Shown piece by piece: positions 28,401 through 37,070 of a stretch of 63,305 nt of DNA. Both the position numbers and the translations under genes were made by a program. This stretch comes from Castellaniella caeni NBRC 101664 (GTDB lineage Bacteria; Pseudomonadota; Gammaproteobacteria; Burkholderiales; Burkholderiaceae_B). The first letter of the stretch is position 1, and each line of letters starts with the position of its first letter. The stretch spans positions 1 through 63,305 of the forward strand of contig NZ_BCWN01000020.1 in NCBI RefSeq assembly GCF_001592225.1. Direction: 5' to 3'. A model generated the notes under the pieces. The model was not told the origin of the DNA, ran no database searches, and worked only from the letters and a program-made list of their open reading frames with translations.

Positions 28401-29359
28401 GCTGCCTGAACGGTGCCGACTGCCAGGAACCCGCCAAGCGCCACCGCGCCCTGGCCGTCCTGGGTCTCATGCTGGTGATCTTCCTCGTACTCTCCGTCTG
28501 GTCGTTCCTGCCCTCACGGCAGCAAGCCATCCCCTCGGTCACCCGCTACGGCGATGCCGATGCCGTGCAAGGCAAGCGCGTGTTCCAGGCCTACAACTGT
28601 ATGGGCTGCCATACCATCGTGGGCAACGGCGCCTATTTCGGCCCCGACCTCACCCACGTCTACCGGGACGTCGGGCCCGCCTGGCTGGCGGCCTTCCTGC
28701 CCTCGGCGGGGGGCTGGCCCACCGCGGCCGCCGTGCGGGTGCAGCTGCAGAACCCGCTGGTGCGCCAAGAAGCGGGCACCGCCGACCCCGATGAATACCT
28801 CAGCCGCTATCCGGGGGCCGCCGAACGCATCCGGCAGCGCGGCGGGCAGCATACCTTCATGCCCAACCTGCCCCTGCAGGCCGACGAGATCACGGCTTTG
28901 ATGGCCTTCCTCAAGTACAGTTCGGCCCTCAACACCGAAGGCTGGCCGCCCGTGCCGCGCGAAGGCCGCCGCCTGCCACTGGCCGCCGCAGTGGCCCAGG
29001 TCGGCGCACCCGGCGGCAACGCGCCCGCCCCGGTGGCAGCCACCCCGGCGCACGATGCCGCCCCGGCCGACCCGGTTGTCCTGGGCAAGAAGCTCGTCAA
29101 CGACCTGGGCTGCGTCTCGTGCCACGCCACCGACCAGAAGCGGCTAGTGGGGCCCGGCTGGGGCGGGCTGTATGGTTCGAAGGTCACTCTGGCCGACGGT
29201 TCGAGCGTCACGGCCGACGAGCCCTACCTGATCGAATCCATCCGCCAGCCCGACGCGCAGATCGTGGCGGGCTACCCGGCCCACGTCATGCCCTCGTATG
29301 ACACGCTCATCAACGACGCCGACATGAAGGCCATCGTGGCCTACCTGCGCAGCCTCTGA
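28397..29359 (+). CDS. norC: NorC-type cytochrome c fused to a second cytochrome c domain
   Basis: This 320-residue protein has an N-terminal membrane anchor (residues ~18-38). A NorC-like domain follows: CMGCH at 68-72, GNGAYFGPDL, and a likely Met155 ligand in HTFMPNLPL. After an Ala/Pro-rich linker (~195-225) comes a second class I cytochrome c domain: CVSCH at 239-243, VGPGWGGLYG and Met298 in HVMPSY, resembling the C-terminal cytochrome domain of some Cox2 proteins. Canonical NorC is ~150 residues with one haem, so this is an extended two-haem form that should deliver electrons from periplasmic donors to the NorB subunit encoded 13 nt downstream. Confidence 0.85.
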   Translation: MSCLNGADCQEPAKRHRALAVLGLMLVIFLVLSVWSFLPSRQQAIPSVTRYGDADAVQGKRVFQAYNCMGCHTIVGNGAYFGPDLTHVYRDVGPAWLAAFLPSAGGWPTAAAVRVQLQNPLVRQEAGTADPDEYLSRYPGAAERIRQRGGQHTFMPNLPLQADEITALMAFLKYSSALNTEGWPPVPREGRRLPLAAAVAQVGAPGGNAPAPVAATPAHDAAPADPVVLGKKLVNDLGCVSCHATDQKRLVGPGWGGLYGSKVTLADGSSVTADEPYLIESIRQPDAQIVAGYPAHVMPSYDTLINDADMKAIVAYLRSL

Positions 29360-29372
29360 CAAGGAAGCCATC

Positions 29373-31067
29373 ATGATCAAGATCGAATACGGCACGCAGC
29401 GCCTGAGCCTGCGGTTCTTCCTGCTGATGCTGGTGCTGTTCCTGTTCCAGATGCTCTTCGGCCTGCTCATCGCCACCCAGCACGTCGATCCGACGCTGCT
29501 GTCGGGCATCCTCAACTTCAACGTCCTGCGCGCCGAACACACCAACCTGGGCATCCTCTGGATTCTCTGCGGCTTCATTGGCACGATCCTCTTCATCGGC
29601 CCCCTGCTCTCGCGGCGCGAACTGGCCGCCCCCTGGCTCATTCACGTGCTGTTCTACGCCCTCATCGTCGTCACCATCTGGAACGTCGCCACCCAGGCCC
29701 TTGCCATGGATGGCATCGCGGGCTGGTGGCTGGGCCAGCCCTGGCTGCAGGAAGGCCTCGAATACCTCGAGGCCGGACGGGCCGCCGACATCGTCATCTT
29801 CATCGGTTTCGCCATCCTCGCCTATGTCGTCCTGCGCACCTTCCCGCCGCGACGAGACTGGAACGAAATCCACTGGGGCCTGGCCATCGGCGTCAGCGCG
29901 CTCACCTTCGTCTGGCTCTTCGGCATGTTCTTCGTCGAACGCATCGACCTGCAGGAATATTTCCGCTGGTACGTCGTGCACTACTGGGTCGAGGGGGTCT
30001 GGGAAGTCATCCACATCAGCCTGGTCGGCTTCCTGCTGGTGCTGATGTTCAAGGCCGAGGTCAAGGCCGTGGGCTACGCCGTCTTCTGGGGGGTGGCCAT
30101 GGTGTGGCTCTCCGGGCTCATCGGCAACGCCCACCACTACTTCTGGATCGGCACCCCCGAGTTCTGGCAGTTCTGGGGCTCGCTGTTCAGCGCCCTCGAG
30201 CCCCTGCCCCTGGTGTTCTGCTTCTGGCACATCTACCTCGATGCCCACCAGGACAAACGCCCCCTGGAAAACGCCCCGGCGTTCTACTTCGTGCTGGGCT
30301 CGGTGGTGCTCGAACAGGTGGGGGCCGGCATCCTGGGCTTCACCATGACCTTCGCCCTGACCAACGTCTGGTCGCACGGCACCTGGGTCACGCCCAGCCA
30401 CGCGCACCTGGCCATGTTCGGCACCTTCGGCATGCTGGGCATCGCTTCGGCCTACTATGCCGTGCCCCTGCTGCGCGGCGTCAAGCAGTTCGACCAGCGC
30501 CTGGGCCGGGTCGCCTTCTGGCTGGTGTTTACCGGCATGCTGGGCATCGCCTTCGCCTTTGCCATCGGCGGCACGATCCAGGTATTTCTCTACCGGGCCA
30601 TGGGCCTGAGCTGGTTCGGCGGGCAGCTGTTTCCCGCGATGCAGCTCTTCAAGGTGCTGGTGCCAGTGTTCGGCCTGGTCTTTGCCGTCGGCGCCGGTCT
30701 GCTGATCTTCGACCTGCTCACCCTGGGGCTGCGCCAGCCCTCAGCGGCGGCCAGCGAGCCGCGCAGCCAGGTCAACCCGCCGCGCGTCGGCTGGCGCTCG
30801 GGCCTGCGCGGGGCCGAAGCCAGCCTGTGGCTCATGGGCATGTGGATTTTCGGCGCCATGATCACTCTAGGGCTGCTGAGCTTCAACCTGGACACCGTGG
30901 CCCTGGGCGATCCCACCATCCCCTATGTGCTGGCGGGGCTGGGCTACCCTGGGCTGCTGCTCATCACGTTGCTGTTCGTCTGGCGCTTCCTGGCCTCACT
31001 GCAGGCGCGCCCCCACCCGGTGGTCGGCATCCAGGATGACTCAGCCCTGCTGGCTGGCCGCGCCTAG
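29373..31067 (+). CDS. norB: Nitric oxide reductase large subunit (NorB-type haem-copper protein)
   Basis: This 564-residue membrane protein should reduce NO to N2O. All NorB metal ligands are present: His56 (haem b), His203 with Glu207 in HYWVEGVWE and His254/His255 in GNAHHYFWIG (FeB site), the conserved Glu276 in SALEPLP, and His343/His345 in SHAHLAMFG (haem b3 and haem b). There is no Tyr-His crosslink motif of oxygen-reducing oxidases. About fourteen hydrophobic segments are seen; it is roughly 100 residues longer than canonical cNOR NorB, mostly at the C-terminus. No norQ or norD accessory gene follows. AAGGAAG precedes the ATG. Confidence 0.85.
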   Translation: MIKIEYGTQRLSLRFFLLMLVLFLFQMLFGLLIATQHVDPTLLSGILNFNVLRAEHTNLGILWILCGFIGTILFIGPLLSRRELAAPWLIHVLFYALIVVTIWNVATQALAMDGIAGWWLGQPWLQEGLEYLEAGRAADIVIFIGFAILAYVVLRTFPPRRDWNEIHWGLAIGVSALTFVWLFGMFFVERIDLQEYFRWYVVHYWVEGVWEVIHISLVGFLLVLMFKAEVKAVGYAVFWGVAMVWLSGLIGNAHHYFWIGTPEFWQFWGSLFSALEPLPLVFCFWHIYLDAHQDKRPLENAPAFYFVLGSVVLEQVGAGILGFTMTFALTNVWSHGTWVTPSHAHLAMFGTFGMLGIASAYYAVPLLRGVKQFDQRLGRVAFWLVFTGMLGIAFAFAIGGTIQVFLYRAMGLSWFGGQLFPAMQLFKVLVPVFGLVFAVGAGLLIFDLLTLGLRQPSAAASEPRSQVNPPRVGWRSGLRGAEASLWLMGMWIFGAMITLGLLSFNLDTVALGDPTIPYVLAGLGYPGLLLITLLFVWRFLASLQARPHPVVGIQDDSALLAGRA

Positions 31068-31948
31068 CAGTCACCCGACCTCAGATGCGCGGATGCTGGC
31101 TGGGTCAGCATCCGCGCCAACAGGGTCACCAGCACGAAGGGTGCCGTCAGCGAAGGCAGGGCCAGCCACTGAAAGCCACGCGTGAGCAGCACGCTGACCA
31201 GCACGGCACCAAACAGTACCAGCCAGCGTCCCGGCAGCGCCTGGCGCAAGGCTTCGGCCACCAAGACGGCATTGAAGCCATACAGCCCCAGGGCAAGCGC
31301 ATCCAGCGGCAAGCCCATCCCCCAGGCAAACAGGGCCGCCCCACCGCTGGAGAGCAGGCCGTACGCCCCCGCACGGCGATCCGACAGGGCGAGCCCCAGC
31401 AGGCACAGCAGGCCTGCTCCGGGTTGATCCAGGAACATGACCTGCCCCAGCCCGCGCAATGTCCCCAGCACCAACGCGGTCTCGGCAAGCGGCGTGCCCC
31501 CGCTGTTGGCTGCGGCAGCCTGGGGCCACTGCATCACGGCTGCCACGACCATGAGCAGCCAGGTGACCAGCACGAACGGCCCGGTGTAGGGCGACAGCGG
31601 CAGCGTCCGTCGCCAGATCTGGGCCAACCAGGTGGACAGCCCGGCAGCCAGCACCACGAGCCCCCAGGCCAGAACGCCTGGCGGCAGCACCACCAGCACC
31701 GCAATGCCCGCAAGCGCGCCGTTATAACCGTGCAGACCATCTTCGCAGTCAGCCACCATGCCGCAACGACGCCCCCACAAAGTGCCAACGAGGGCACCCA
31801 GCGCGCAGGCAAGCCCGAGCGTGGGCGCCTGCAAAACCACGGCAAGCAGAAAGCAGGCGCCAGCCCAGGCGCTGCGCTGCAGGTATATCTGTCCTATGCC
31901 CCGCAAACACTGTCGGCTCAGGGCTACGGATGAAAGCGGCTTGATCAT
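31064..31948 (-). CDS. Urea transporter (UT family)
   Basis: This ~294-residue inner-membrane protein has two homologous halves, each with UT signatures: CLRGIGQIYLQ and GLHGYNGALAGIA in the first, LRGLGQVMFLDQPGAGLLC and GLYGFNAVLVAEAL in the second. UT proteins are channels for urea. The ATG at 31948 places the protein start where other UTs begin; two ATGs upstream (31996, 32029) are possible. No urease genes are in the window. It converges with norB, overlapping its stop codon by 4 nt. Confidence 0.82.
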   Translation of the reverse strand: MIKPLSSVALSRQCLRGIGQIYLQRSAWAGACFLLAVVLQAPTLGLACALGALVGTLWGRRCGMVADCEDGLHGYNGALAGIAVLVVLPPGVLAWGLVVLAAGLSTWLAQIWRRTLPLSPYTGPFVLVTWLLMVVAAVMQWPQAAAANSGGTPLAETALVLGTLRGLGQVMFLDQPGAGLLCLLGLALSDRRAGAYGLLSSGGAALFAWGMGLPLDALALGLYGFNAVLVAEALRQALPGRWLVLFGAVLVSVLLTRGFQWLALPSLTAPFVLVTLLARMLTQPASAHLRSGDC

Positions 31949-32045
31949 GCGTACGTGAAAACTCGAAGCAAAACAATCACGAAAATCCTGGCGCATCGTA
32001 CTCCGAAGCCAGGCCCGCGAAAAATGCATTGTTCATATAGGCGTC

Positions 32046-33326
32046 ATGGCGTCTGCGCGTACAATGAGCCGGATGAAAAACACGCTTGCCCCCGCCTCGT
32101 CCGCCTCGCTGGCACAGCCCGACGCCGCCGCCAGCAGGCAGCAGGTGGCCTTCCCCGTGCTGGGCGCAATCAGCATCACGCACCTGCTCAACGACATGAT
32201 GCAGTCGGTGCTGCTGGCCATCTACCCGGTGCTGCAGGGGCGCTTCGACCTCAGCTTCGTGCAGGTAGGCTTCATCACGCTGGCCTTCCAGTTTTCGTCC
32301 TCGCTGCTGCAGCCGCTGGTGGGCCGCTTCACCGACCGTCGGCCCCTGCCCTATTCGCTGCCCATCGGCATGGGCTTTACCTGCTGCGGGCTGCTGCTGC
32401 TTTCACAGGCCTGGAACTTCCCGCTGGTGGTGCTCGCGGCCACCCTGGTGGGGGCGGGCTCTTCCGTGTTCCACCCCGAATCGTCCCGGGTGGCCCGCAT
32501 GGCCTCGGCGGGGCAGCACGGCCTGGCGCAATCCATCTTCCAGGTGGGCGGCAACATCGGTTCGTCCATCGGCCCGCTGCTGGCCGCCCTGCTCATCGTG
32601 CCGCGCGGCCAGGGCAGCGTAGCCTGGGTGTCGCTCGCGGCGCTGGCCGGCATCTGCATCCTGCTGGGGGTCAGTCGCTGGTACGCGGCCAATCTCACCA
32701 GCAGCCGAGGCCGCAGCTCTTTGCGCAAAACCGATAACGGCCTGTCCAGCCGCCAGGTGCGGGCGGCCCTGGCCGTACTGCTGCTGCTCATCTTCAGCAA
32801 GTATTTCTACCTGGCCGGCCTGAACAGCTACTTCACCTTCTTTCTCATCGACCGCTTCGGGCTCGACATCCAGCAGGCGCAGTATTCGCTCTTCATCTTT
32901 CTCGCCGGGGTGGCCACCGGTACGCTCGTGGGCGGCCCGGTGGGCGACCGCATCGGGCGCAAGCGCGTCATCTGGGGCTCCATCCTCGGCACGGCACCCT
33001 TCTCGCTCGCCCTGCCCTATGCCAACTTGCACTGGACGCTCATCCTGGTGTTCTGCGCCGGCGTCATGATCGCTTCGGCCTTCCCGGCCATCATCGTCTA
33101 CGCCCAAGAGCTGATGCCCGGCAAGACGGGCACCGTCTCGGGGTTGTTCTACGGCCTGGCCTTCGGCATGGCCGGCATCGGCGCCGCCGTGCTGGGCAAG
33201 CTGGCCGACGTCACCAGCATCACCTTCGTCTATCACGTCTGCGCCTTCCTGCCGCTGCTGGGCCTGGCGGCGTTCTTCCTGCCCGACATGCGCCAGGGCC
33301 ACACCATCGAGCCCCGCCGCGCATGA
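32046..33326 (+). CDS. fsr: Fosmidomycin resistance-type MFS transporter
   Basis: This ~426-residue MFS protein has twelve membrane segments. The start of TM1 (AISITHLLNDMMQSVLLAIY) and the region GSSVFHPESSRVARMASAG are characteristic of the Fsr family of drug exporters; the loop GDRIGRKRVIW sits between TM8 and TM9. Several in-frame ATGs occur in the first 10 residues, so the exact start is uncertain. The next MFS gene overlaps it by 4 nt. Real substrate unknown. Confidence 0.85.
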   Translation: MASARTMSRMKNTLAPASSASLAQPDAAASRQQVAFPVLGAISITHLLNDMMQSVLLAIYPVLQGRFDLSFVQVGFITLAFQFSSSLLQPLVGRFTDRRPLPYSLPIGMGFTCCGLLLLSQAWNFPLVVLAATLVGAGSSVFHPESSRVARMASAGQHGLAQSIFQVGGNIGSSIGPLLAALLIVPRGQGSVAWVSLAALAGICILLGVSRWYAANLTSSRGRSSLRKTDNGLSSRQVRAALAVLLLLIFSKYFYLAGLNSYFTFFLIDRFGLDIQQAQYSLFIFLAGVATGTLVGGPVGDRIGRKRVIWGSILGTAPFSLALPYANLHWTLILVFCAGVMIASAFPAIIVYAQELMPGKTGTVSGLFYGLAFGMAGIGAAVLGKLADVTSITFVYHVCAFLPLLGLAAFFLPDMRQGHTIEPRRA

Positions 33327-34528
33327 CGCCCCCCCGCCTTAAAGGATGGCGCTGGCTCACGGCGGCCAGCCTCCTGCTGCTGGCCGCCAATTTGCGCCCC
33401 CTGTTTCCCAGCATGGCGGTGTTGCTGCCCGAACTGAGCCTCGATCTGGGCCTGGGCGCGACGGGGGGCAGCTACCTCACCACACTGCCCGTGCTCTGCA
33501 TGGGCATCTTTGCGCCGCTCGCGCCGCGCTGCGCCCAGCGCATCGGCATCGAACGCACGCTCTGGCTGGTGCTGCTGCTGATTGCGCTGGGCACCGCCCT
33601 GCGCGGTGCTTCGGGCATCGCGGGCCTGTTTCTGGGCACCACCCTGGCGGGGGCCGGGATCGCGCTGGGCAACGTCCTCCTGCCCGGCCTGGTGAAGCGC
33701 GACTTCAGCGACCGAGCCGCTCTCATGACGGGGCTCTATACCATGGCCCTGGTGGGCGGCGCAGCGCTGGCCGCCGCGGCCACCCTGCCCCTGACACGCC
33801 TGTTCGAGCGCCACTGGCCCTTCGGTCTGGCTCTGTGGGCCGTGCCCGCAGCGCTCGCACTCGTGGCCTGGAGCCCCTTCGCCGCGCGCGCGGGCGTGGG
33901 CCGTCCGGGCAGCGGGCCGTGCCTGCTGCCGGTTGCAGGGCTGCGCGGCGACCGCCTGGCCTGGGCGGTGACGCTGTTCATGGGGCTGCAATCTTCCCTG
34001 GCCTACTGCGTGCTGGGCTGGATGGCGCCCATGATGCGGGCGCGCGGCCTGAGCGGCACCGAGGCCGGGCTGGTCACCTCCGTCTCGATCCTGCTGCAGG
34101 TGGTCGCCTGCCTGCTGACGCCGCTGCTGGCGGCACGCGGCCGCGACCAGCGCTGGCTGGCGGTGGCCCTGACGGCAACGGCCACGATGGCCTTGATCGG
34201 GATGGTGCTGGGGCCACGCTGGGCCATCTGGCCGCTGGCGTTCGTCCAGGGCATCGGTCAAGGCGGCCTGTTCGCCCTGGCCCTGATGCTCATCGTGCTG
34301 CGCTCGGGTGACAGCCACGTGGCGGCGCACCTGTCGAGCATGGCGCAAACCACGGGCTATCTGCTCGCGGCCTGCGGGCCGCTGCTGCTGGGTTTGATGG
34401 CCGCCTGGACTGGCGGTTTTCAGGCTACGACGGGCCTGCTGGCCGCGCTGGGCCTGTGCACTGCCCTGGCGGGCTGGTGCGCGGGGCGCAATGCGCTGGT
34501 GCGCGCGCGGGCGCACCAGCCCGCCTGA
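33323..34528 (+). CDS. CynX/NimT-family MFS transporter
   Basis: This 401-residue MFS protein has LRPLFPSMAVLLPEL in TM1 and a GMGIFAPLAPR-like loop (CMGIFAPLAPRCAQRIG), as in CynX (cyanate) and NimT (2-nitroimidazole) proteins. It is translationally coupled to the fsr-like gene through an ATGA overlap, and its stop abuts the end of the convergent fabB gene. The substrate is unknown. Its 3' end contains a perfect hairpin (34496-34519). Confidence 0.82.
   Translation: MTPPRLKGWRWLTAASLLLLAANLRPLFPSMAVLLPELSLDLGLGATGGSYLTTLPVLCMGIFAPLAPRCAQRIGIERTLWLVLLLIALGTALRGASGIAGLFLGTTLAGAGIALGNVLLPGLVKRDFSDRAALMTGLYTMALVGGAALAAAATLPLTRLFERHWPFGLALWAVPAALALVAWSPFAARAGVGRPGSGPCLLPVAGLRGDRLAWAVTLFMGLQSSLAYCVLGWMAPMMRARGLSGTEAGLVTSVSILLQVVACLLTPLLAARGRDQRWLAVALTATATMALIGMVLGPRWAIWPLAFVQGIGQGGLFALALMLIVLRSGDSHVAAHLSSMAQTTGYLLAACGPLLLGLMAAWTGGFQATTGLLAALGLCTALAGWCAGRNALVRARAHQPA
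34496..34519. terminator. Hairpin at the MFS/fabB convergence
   Basis: CTGGTGCGC and GCGCACCAG form a perfect 9-bp stem around GCGCGG, inside the last codons of the MFS gene and just beyond the fabB stop. It may end transcription from the fabB side; there is no clear T run. Confidence 0.4.
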
Positions 34529-35746
34529 TTACAAGGTGGCGCGGGAGAACACCAGCGTGGCGTTGGTGCCGCCAAAACCAAAGCTGTTGGACAAGGCCGT
34601 CTGGATGTCGGCGCTGCCCTGGGTTTCGCGCAGGATATTCATGCCCTCGGCGGCGGGATCGAGGGTGTCGATGTTGGCCGAAGCCGCCACGAAGCCGTGT
34701 TTCATCATGAGCAGCGTGTAGACTGCCTCGTTGACGCCCGCGGCGCCCAGCGCATGGCCCGAAAGCGATTTGGTCGAGGCAATCCAGGGCTGCTTGTCGC
34801 CGAAGACCGCGCGAATGGCTTCGAGCTCTTTGACGTCGCCCACCGGCGTGCTGGTGCCGTGGGTATTGATGTAATCGACCGGCACGCGCACATCGCCCAG
34901 GGCCTGGCGCATGCAGCGCTCGGCGCCCTCGCCCGACGGCGCCACCATGTCGTAGCCGTCGGAGGTAGCCCCATAACCGATGATTTCGGCCAGGATGCGG
35001 GCACCACGCGCCTTGGCGTGTTCGTATTCTTCGACTACCAGAATGCCGCCGCCGCCCGAGATGACGAAACCGTCACGCTCGGCGTCGTAGGTGCGCGAGG
35101 CGCGCTCGGGCGTGTCGTTGTAGCGCGTGGACAGCGCCCCCATGGCGTCGAACATGAAGGACAGCGACCAGTGTTCTTCTTCAGCGCCGCCGGCAAAGAC
35201 GATATCTTGCTTGCCCAGCTGAATCTGCTCGACGGCGTTGCCGATGCAGTGCGCGCTGGTGGAGCAGGCCGAACTGATGGAGTAATTGACGCCCTTGATC
35301 TGCGCCCCGGTGGCCAGGCAGGCCGACACGCCGCTGGCCATGGCCTTGGTGACCATATAGGGCCCGACCCGGCGCACGCCTTTTTCGCGCAGGGTCTGGA
35401 TGCCGTCGTTGATGGACGAATGCGAGGCCCCACCGGCGCCGACGATCAGGCCGGTGCGCGGGTTGGACACCTGTTCGGGTGCCAGGCCCGCGTCTTGAAT
35501 GGCCTCTTGCATGGCCAGCCAGGCGTAGGCATGGCCGTTGGCCATGAAGCGGCTGAGCTTGCGGTCGATTTTCTCGAGCGCGTCGAGATGCACGGAACCG
35601 GCCACGTGCGAACGCAGGCCGTGTTCGGCGTATTCGGGTTGAAAGGTGATGCCGGAACGCCCCGCACGCAGGCTGTCGAGGACTTCGGACTGATTGTTGC
35701 CCAGGCTGGAGACGATGCCCATCCCGGTGACGACCACACGACGCAT
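34529..35746 (-). CDS. fabB: Beta-ketoacyl-ACP synthase I
   Basis: This 405-residue condensing enzyme elongates unsaturated fatty acids. The catalytic triad is Cys161 (SSACSTSAH), His296 (NTHGTST) and His331 ([11 protein letters not shown]), in line with E. coli FabB (163/298/333). The product starts [16 protein letters not shown]. It follows fabA by 11 nt, so fabA-fabB form the operon for anaerobic-type unsaturated fatty acid synthesis. Confidence 0.96.
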   Translation of the reverse strand: MRRVVVTGMGIVSSLGNNQSEVLDSLRAGRSGITFQPEYAEHGLRSHVAGSVHLDALEKIDRKLSRFMANGHAYAWLAMQEAIQDAGLAPEQVSNPRTGLIVGAGGASHSSINDGIQTLREKGVRRVGPYMVTKAMASGVSACLATGAQIKGVNYSISSACSTSAHCIGNAVEQIQLGKQDIVFAGGAEEEHWSLSFMFDAMGALSTRYNDTPERASRTYDAERDGFVISGGGGILVVEEYEHAKARGARILAEIIGYGATSDGYDMVAPSGEGAERCMRQALGDVRVPVDYINTHGTSTPVGDVKELEAIRAVFGDKQPWIASTKSLSGHALGAAGVNEAVYTLLMMKHGFVAASANIDTLDPAAEGMNILRETQGSADIQTALSNSFGFGGTNATLVFSRATL

Positions 35747-35757
35747 GATCGGGCCTC

Positions 35758-36270
35758 CTAGAAGTTATCTGTGCGGGTGAAGAGCCCCACCCGCAGGTCG
35801 TGGGCCACGTAGATTTCGTGGCCATCGACCTCCATGCGCGCATCAGCGATGCCCATGACGAGCTTGCGCATCATGACCCGCTTCATGTCGATGTGATAGC
35901 GCACCAGGCGGCCCGTGGGCAAGACCTGGCCGGTGAACTTGACTTCGCCCACCCCCAGCGCGCGGCCACGCCCCTGGCCGCCGCAACAGCCGAGAAAAAA
36001 GCCCACCAGCTGCCACATGGCGTCGAGCCCCAGGCACCCGGGCATGACCGGATCGCCCTGGAAGTGACAGTTGAAGAACCAGAGGTCGGGCCGGATGTCG
36101 AGTTCGGCGATGATTTCGCCCTTGTCGTGCGAGCCGCCATGATCATCGATATGCACGATGCGATCGAGCATCAACATGGGGGGCAAGGGCAGCTGGGCAT
36201 TGCCCGGGCCAAAAAGTTCCCCGCGCCCGCACGTCAGCAGTTCTTCGTAGCTGTAACTGTTTTTTTGCAT
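35758..36270 (-). CDS. fabA: 3-Hydroxydecanoyl-ACP dehydratase/isomerase
   Basis: This 170-residue hot-dog-fold enzyme makes the cis double bond of unsaturated fatty acids. Active-site His69 ([12 protein letters not shown]) and Asp83 (GLDAMWQ) are in place. Length matches E. coli FabA (172). It is the first gene of fabAB; a palindrome next to a TATACT hexamer lies upstream. Confidence 0.96.
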   Translation of the reverse strand: MQKNSYSYEELLTCGRGELFGPGNAQLPLPPMLMLDRIVHIDDHGGSHDKGEIIAELDIRPDLWFFNCHFQGDPVMPGCLGLDAMWQLVGFFLGCCGGQGRGRALGVGEVKFTGQVLPTGRLVRYHIDMKRVMMRKLVMGIADARMEVDGHEIYVAHDLRVGLFTRTDNF

Positions 36271-36334
36271 GATGTTCTATGAAATGGCCGGCTTGCGGAT
36301 CACTCGATCTGGTGCCAATTGACAAGCCTTCAAA

Positions 36335-36355
36335 CTAGGTAAGCCTAGCAGTATA
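36335..36355 (-). promoter_or_regulatory. Candidate fabAB promoter with adjoining palindrome
   Basis: On the minus strand TATACT (36355-36350) is a good -10 hexamer 80 nt before the fabA ATG. CTAGG-TAAG-CCTAG at 36335-36348 is an inverted repeat starting 1 nt downstream, where a repressor could block initiation. No strong -35 is present. Confidence 0.4.
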
Positions 36356-36389
36356 ACCCGCCATACCACAACACATTGAAAATTCTGGG

Positions 36390-36899
36390 CTAATCGACCG
36401 AGTACCAGACCGTCACCGTGCCACGGACGAAAACCGGCGGGTGATCCCGCCCCCACTGCACCACGGTGTGAACGAGCGACAGGGGGCCCTGGGCCGCGCG
36501 ACCGTCGAAAGCATGCGTATTGAGATGACTGCCTTGCAGCGGCACGCACACGCCCTGACCCGTCCCCCAGCACAACTGGCTTGCAATCCGCGCGCTGCTG
36601 TCGTAGGCGCGGGATGCGTACACCTGCGTAATGCGCGCGCCTGCCGGTATGGCCGCAGCGCGCGCGCCGGGCTGAAACGACACGACCACGGGGCGCCCGA
36701 CGGCCTGCAGGCCCTGGCTGGTTTGATCCGCCGTCCAGGCGCCGCCCGCAGCCGCCAGCGACCCCGCGCACAAACTGGAAAGCACTCCGATGGCGAGCCC
36801 CCGGGCGATACGCCCCAGACACGCGTCGACCGTGCGCCGACAGCACCAGCGACGGACGGACGAGATCAGACAGACGGACGAGATCAGCTTGACAAGCAC
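36390..36899 (-). CDS. FlhE-like secreted protein
   Basis: The C-terminal ~110 residues (ITQVYASRAYDSSARIASQL, then CWGTGQGVCVPLQ and HAFDGRAAQGPLSLVHTV) resemble FlhE, a small periplasmic flagellar accessory protein, including the Cys pair in the LC-n-CV motif. A signal-like segment GLAIGVLSSLCAGSLAAAGG precedes the mature part. No ATG fits. The GTG at 36899 (169 residues, with GGAG upstream) is my best start; a start nearer the signal segment, such as the GTG within it, is possible. No other flagellar gene is in the window, so the role is uncertain. Confidence 0.55.
   Translation of the reverse strand: MLVKLISSVCLISSVRRWCCRRTVDACLGRIARGLAIGVLSSLCAGSLAAAGGAWTADQTSQGLQAVGRPVVVSFQPGARAAAIPAGARITQVYASRAYDSSARIASQLCWGTGQGVCVPLQGSHLNTHAFDGRAAQGPLSLVHTVVQWGRDHPPVFVRGTVTVWYSVD
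36855..36887. repeat. 15-bp direct repeat, 18-nt period
   Basis: GACGGACGAGATCAG occurs at 36855-36869 and 36873-36887. If the FlhE-like frame starts at 36899 it encodes a repeated LISSV. Otherwise it is an untranslated tandem repeat in the divergent promoter region shared with the NRDE gene. Confidence 0.7.
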
Positions 36900-37070
36900 G
36901 ATGCGCGACTCCGGCGGAAAACGGCACCCGAAGGCACCCACGGCTTGGCATGATAGCCGGAACACGCCCCGGCAGCGACGCGCCGGGGCATGGCCCACGC
37001 GGCCCACTATCCGGCGTGTGGCGGGGAACTTGGAGCGACGCGGGCGGCGTGACTCGAGTAAGATCGGCAC

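Noticed and set aside
29373-31067. Reading the large haem-copper subunit as a cbb3-type oxygen reductase
   Set aside because: The HYWVEGVWE FeB-site glutamate region and the NorB-type GNAHHYFWIG point to NO reduction, and the partner is NorC-like with no CcoO/CcoP.
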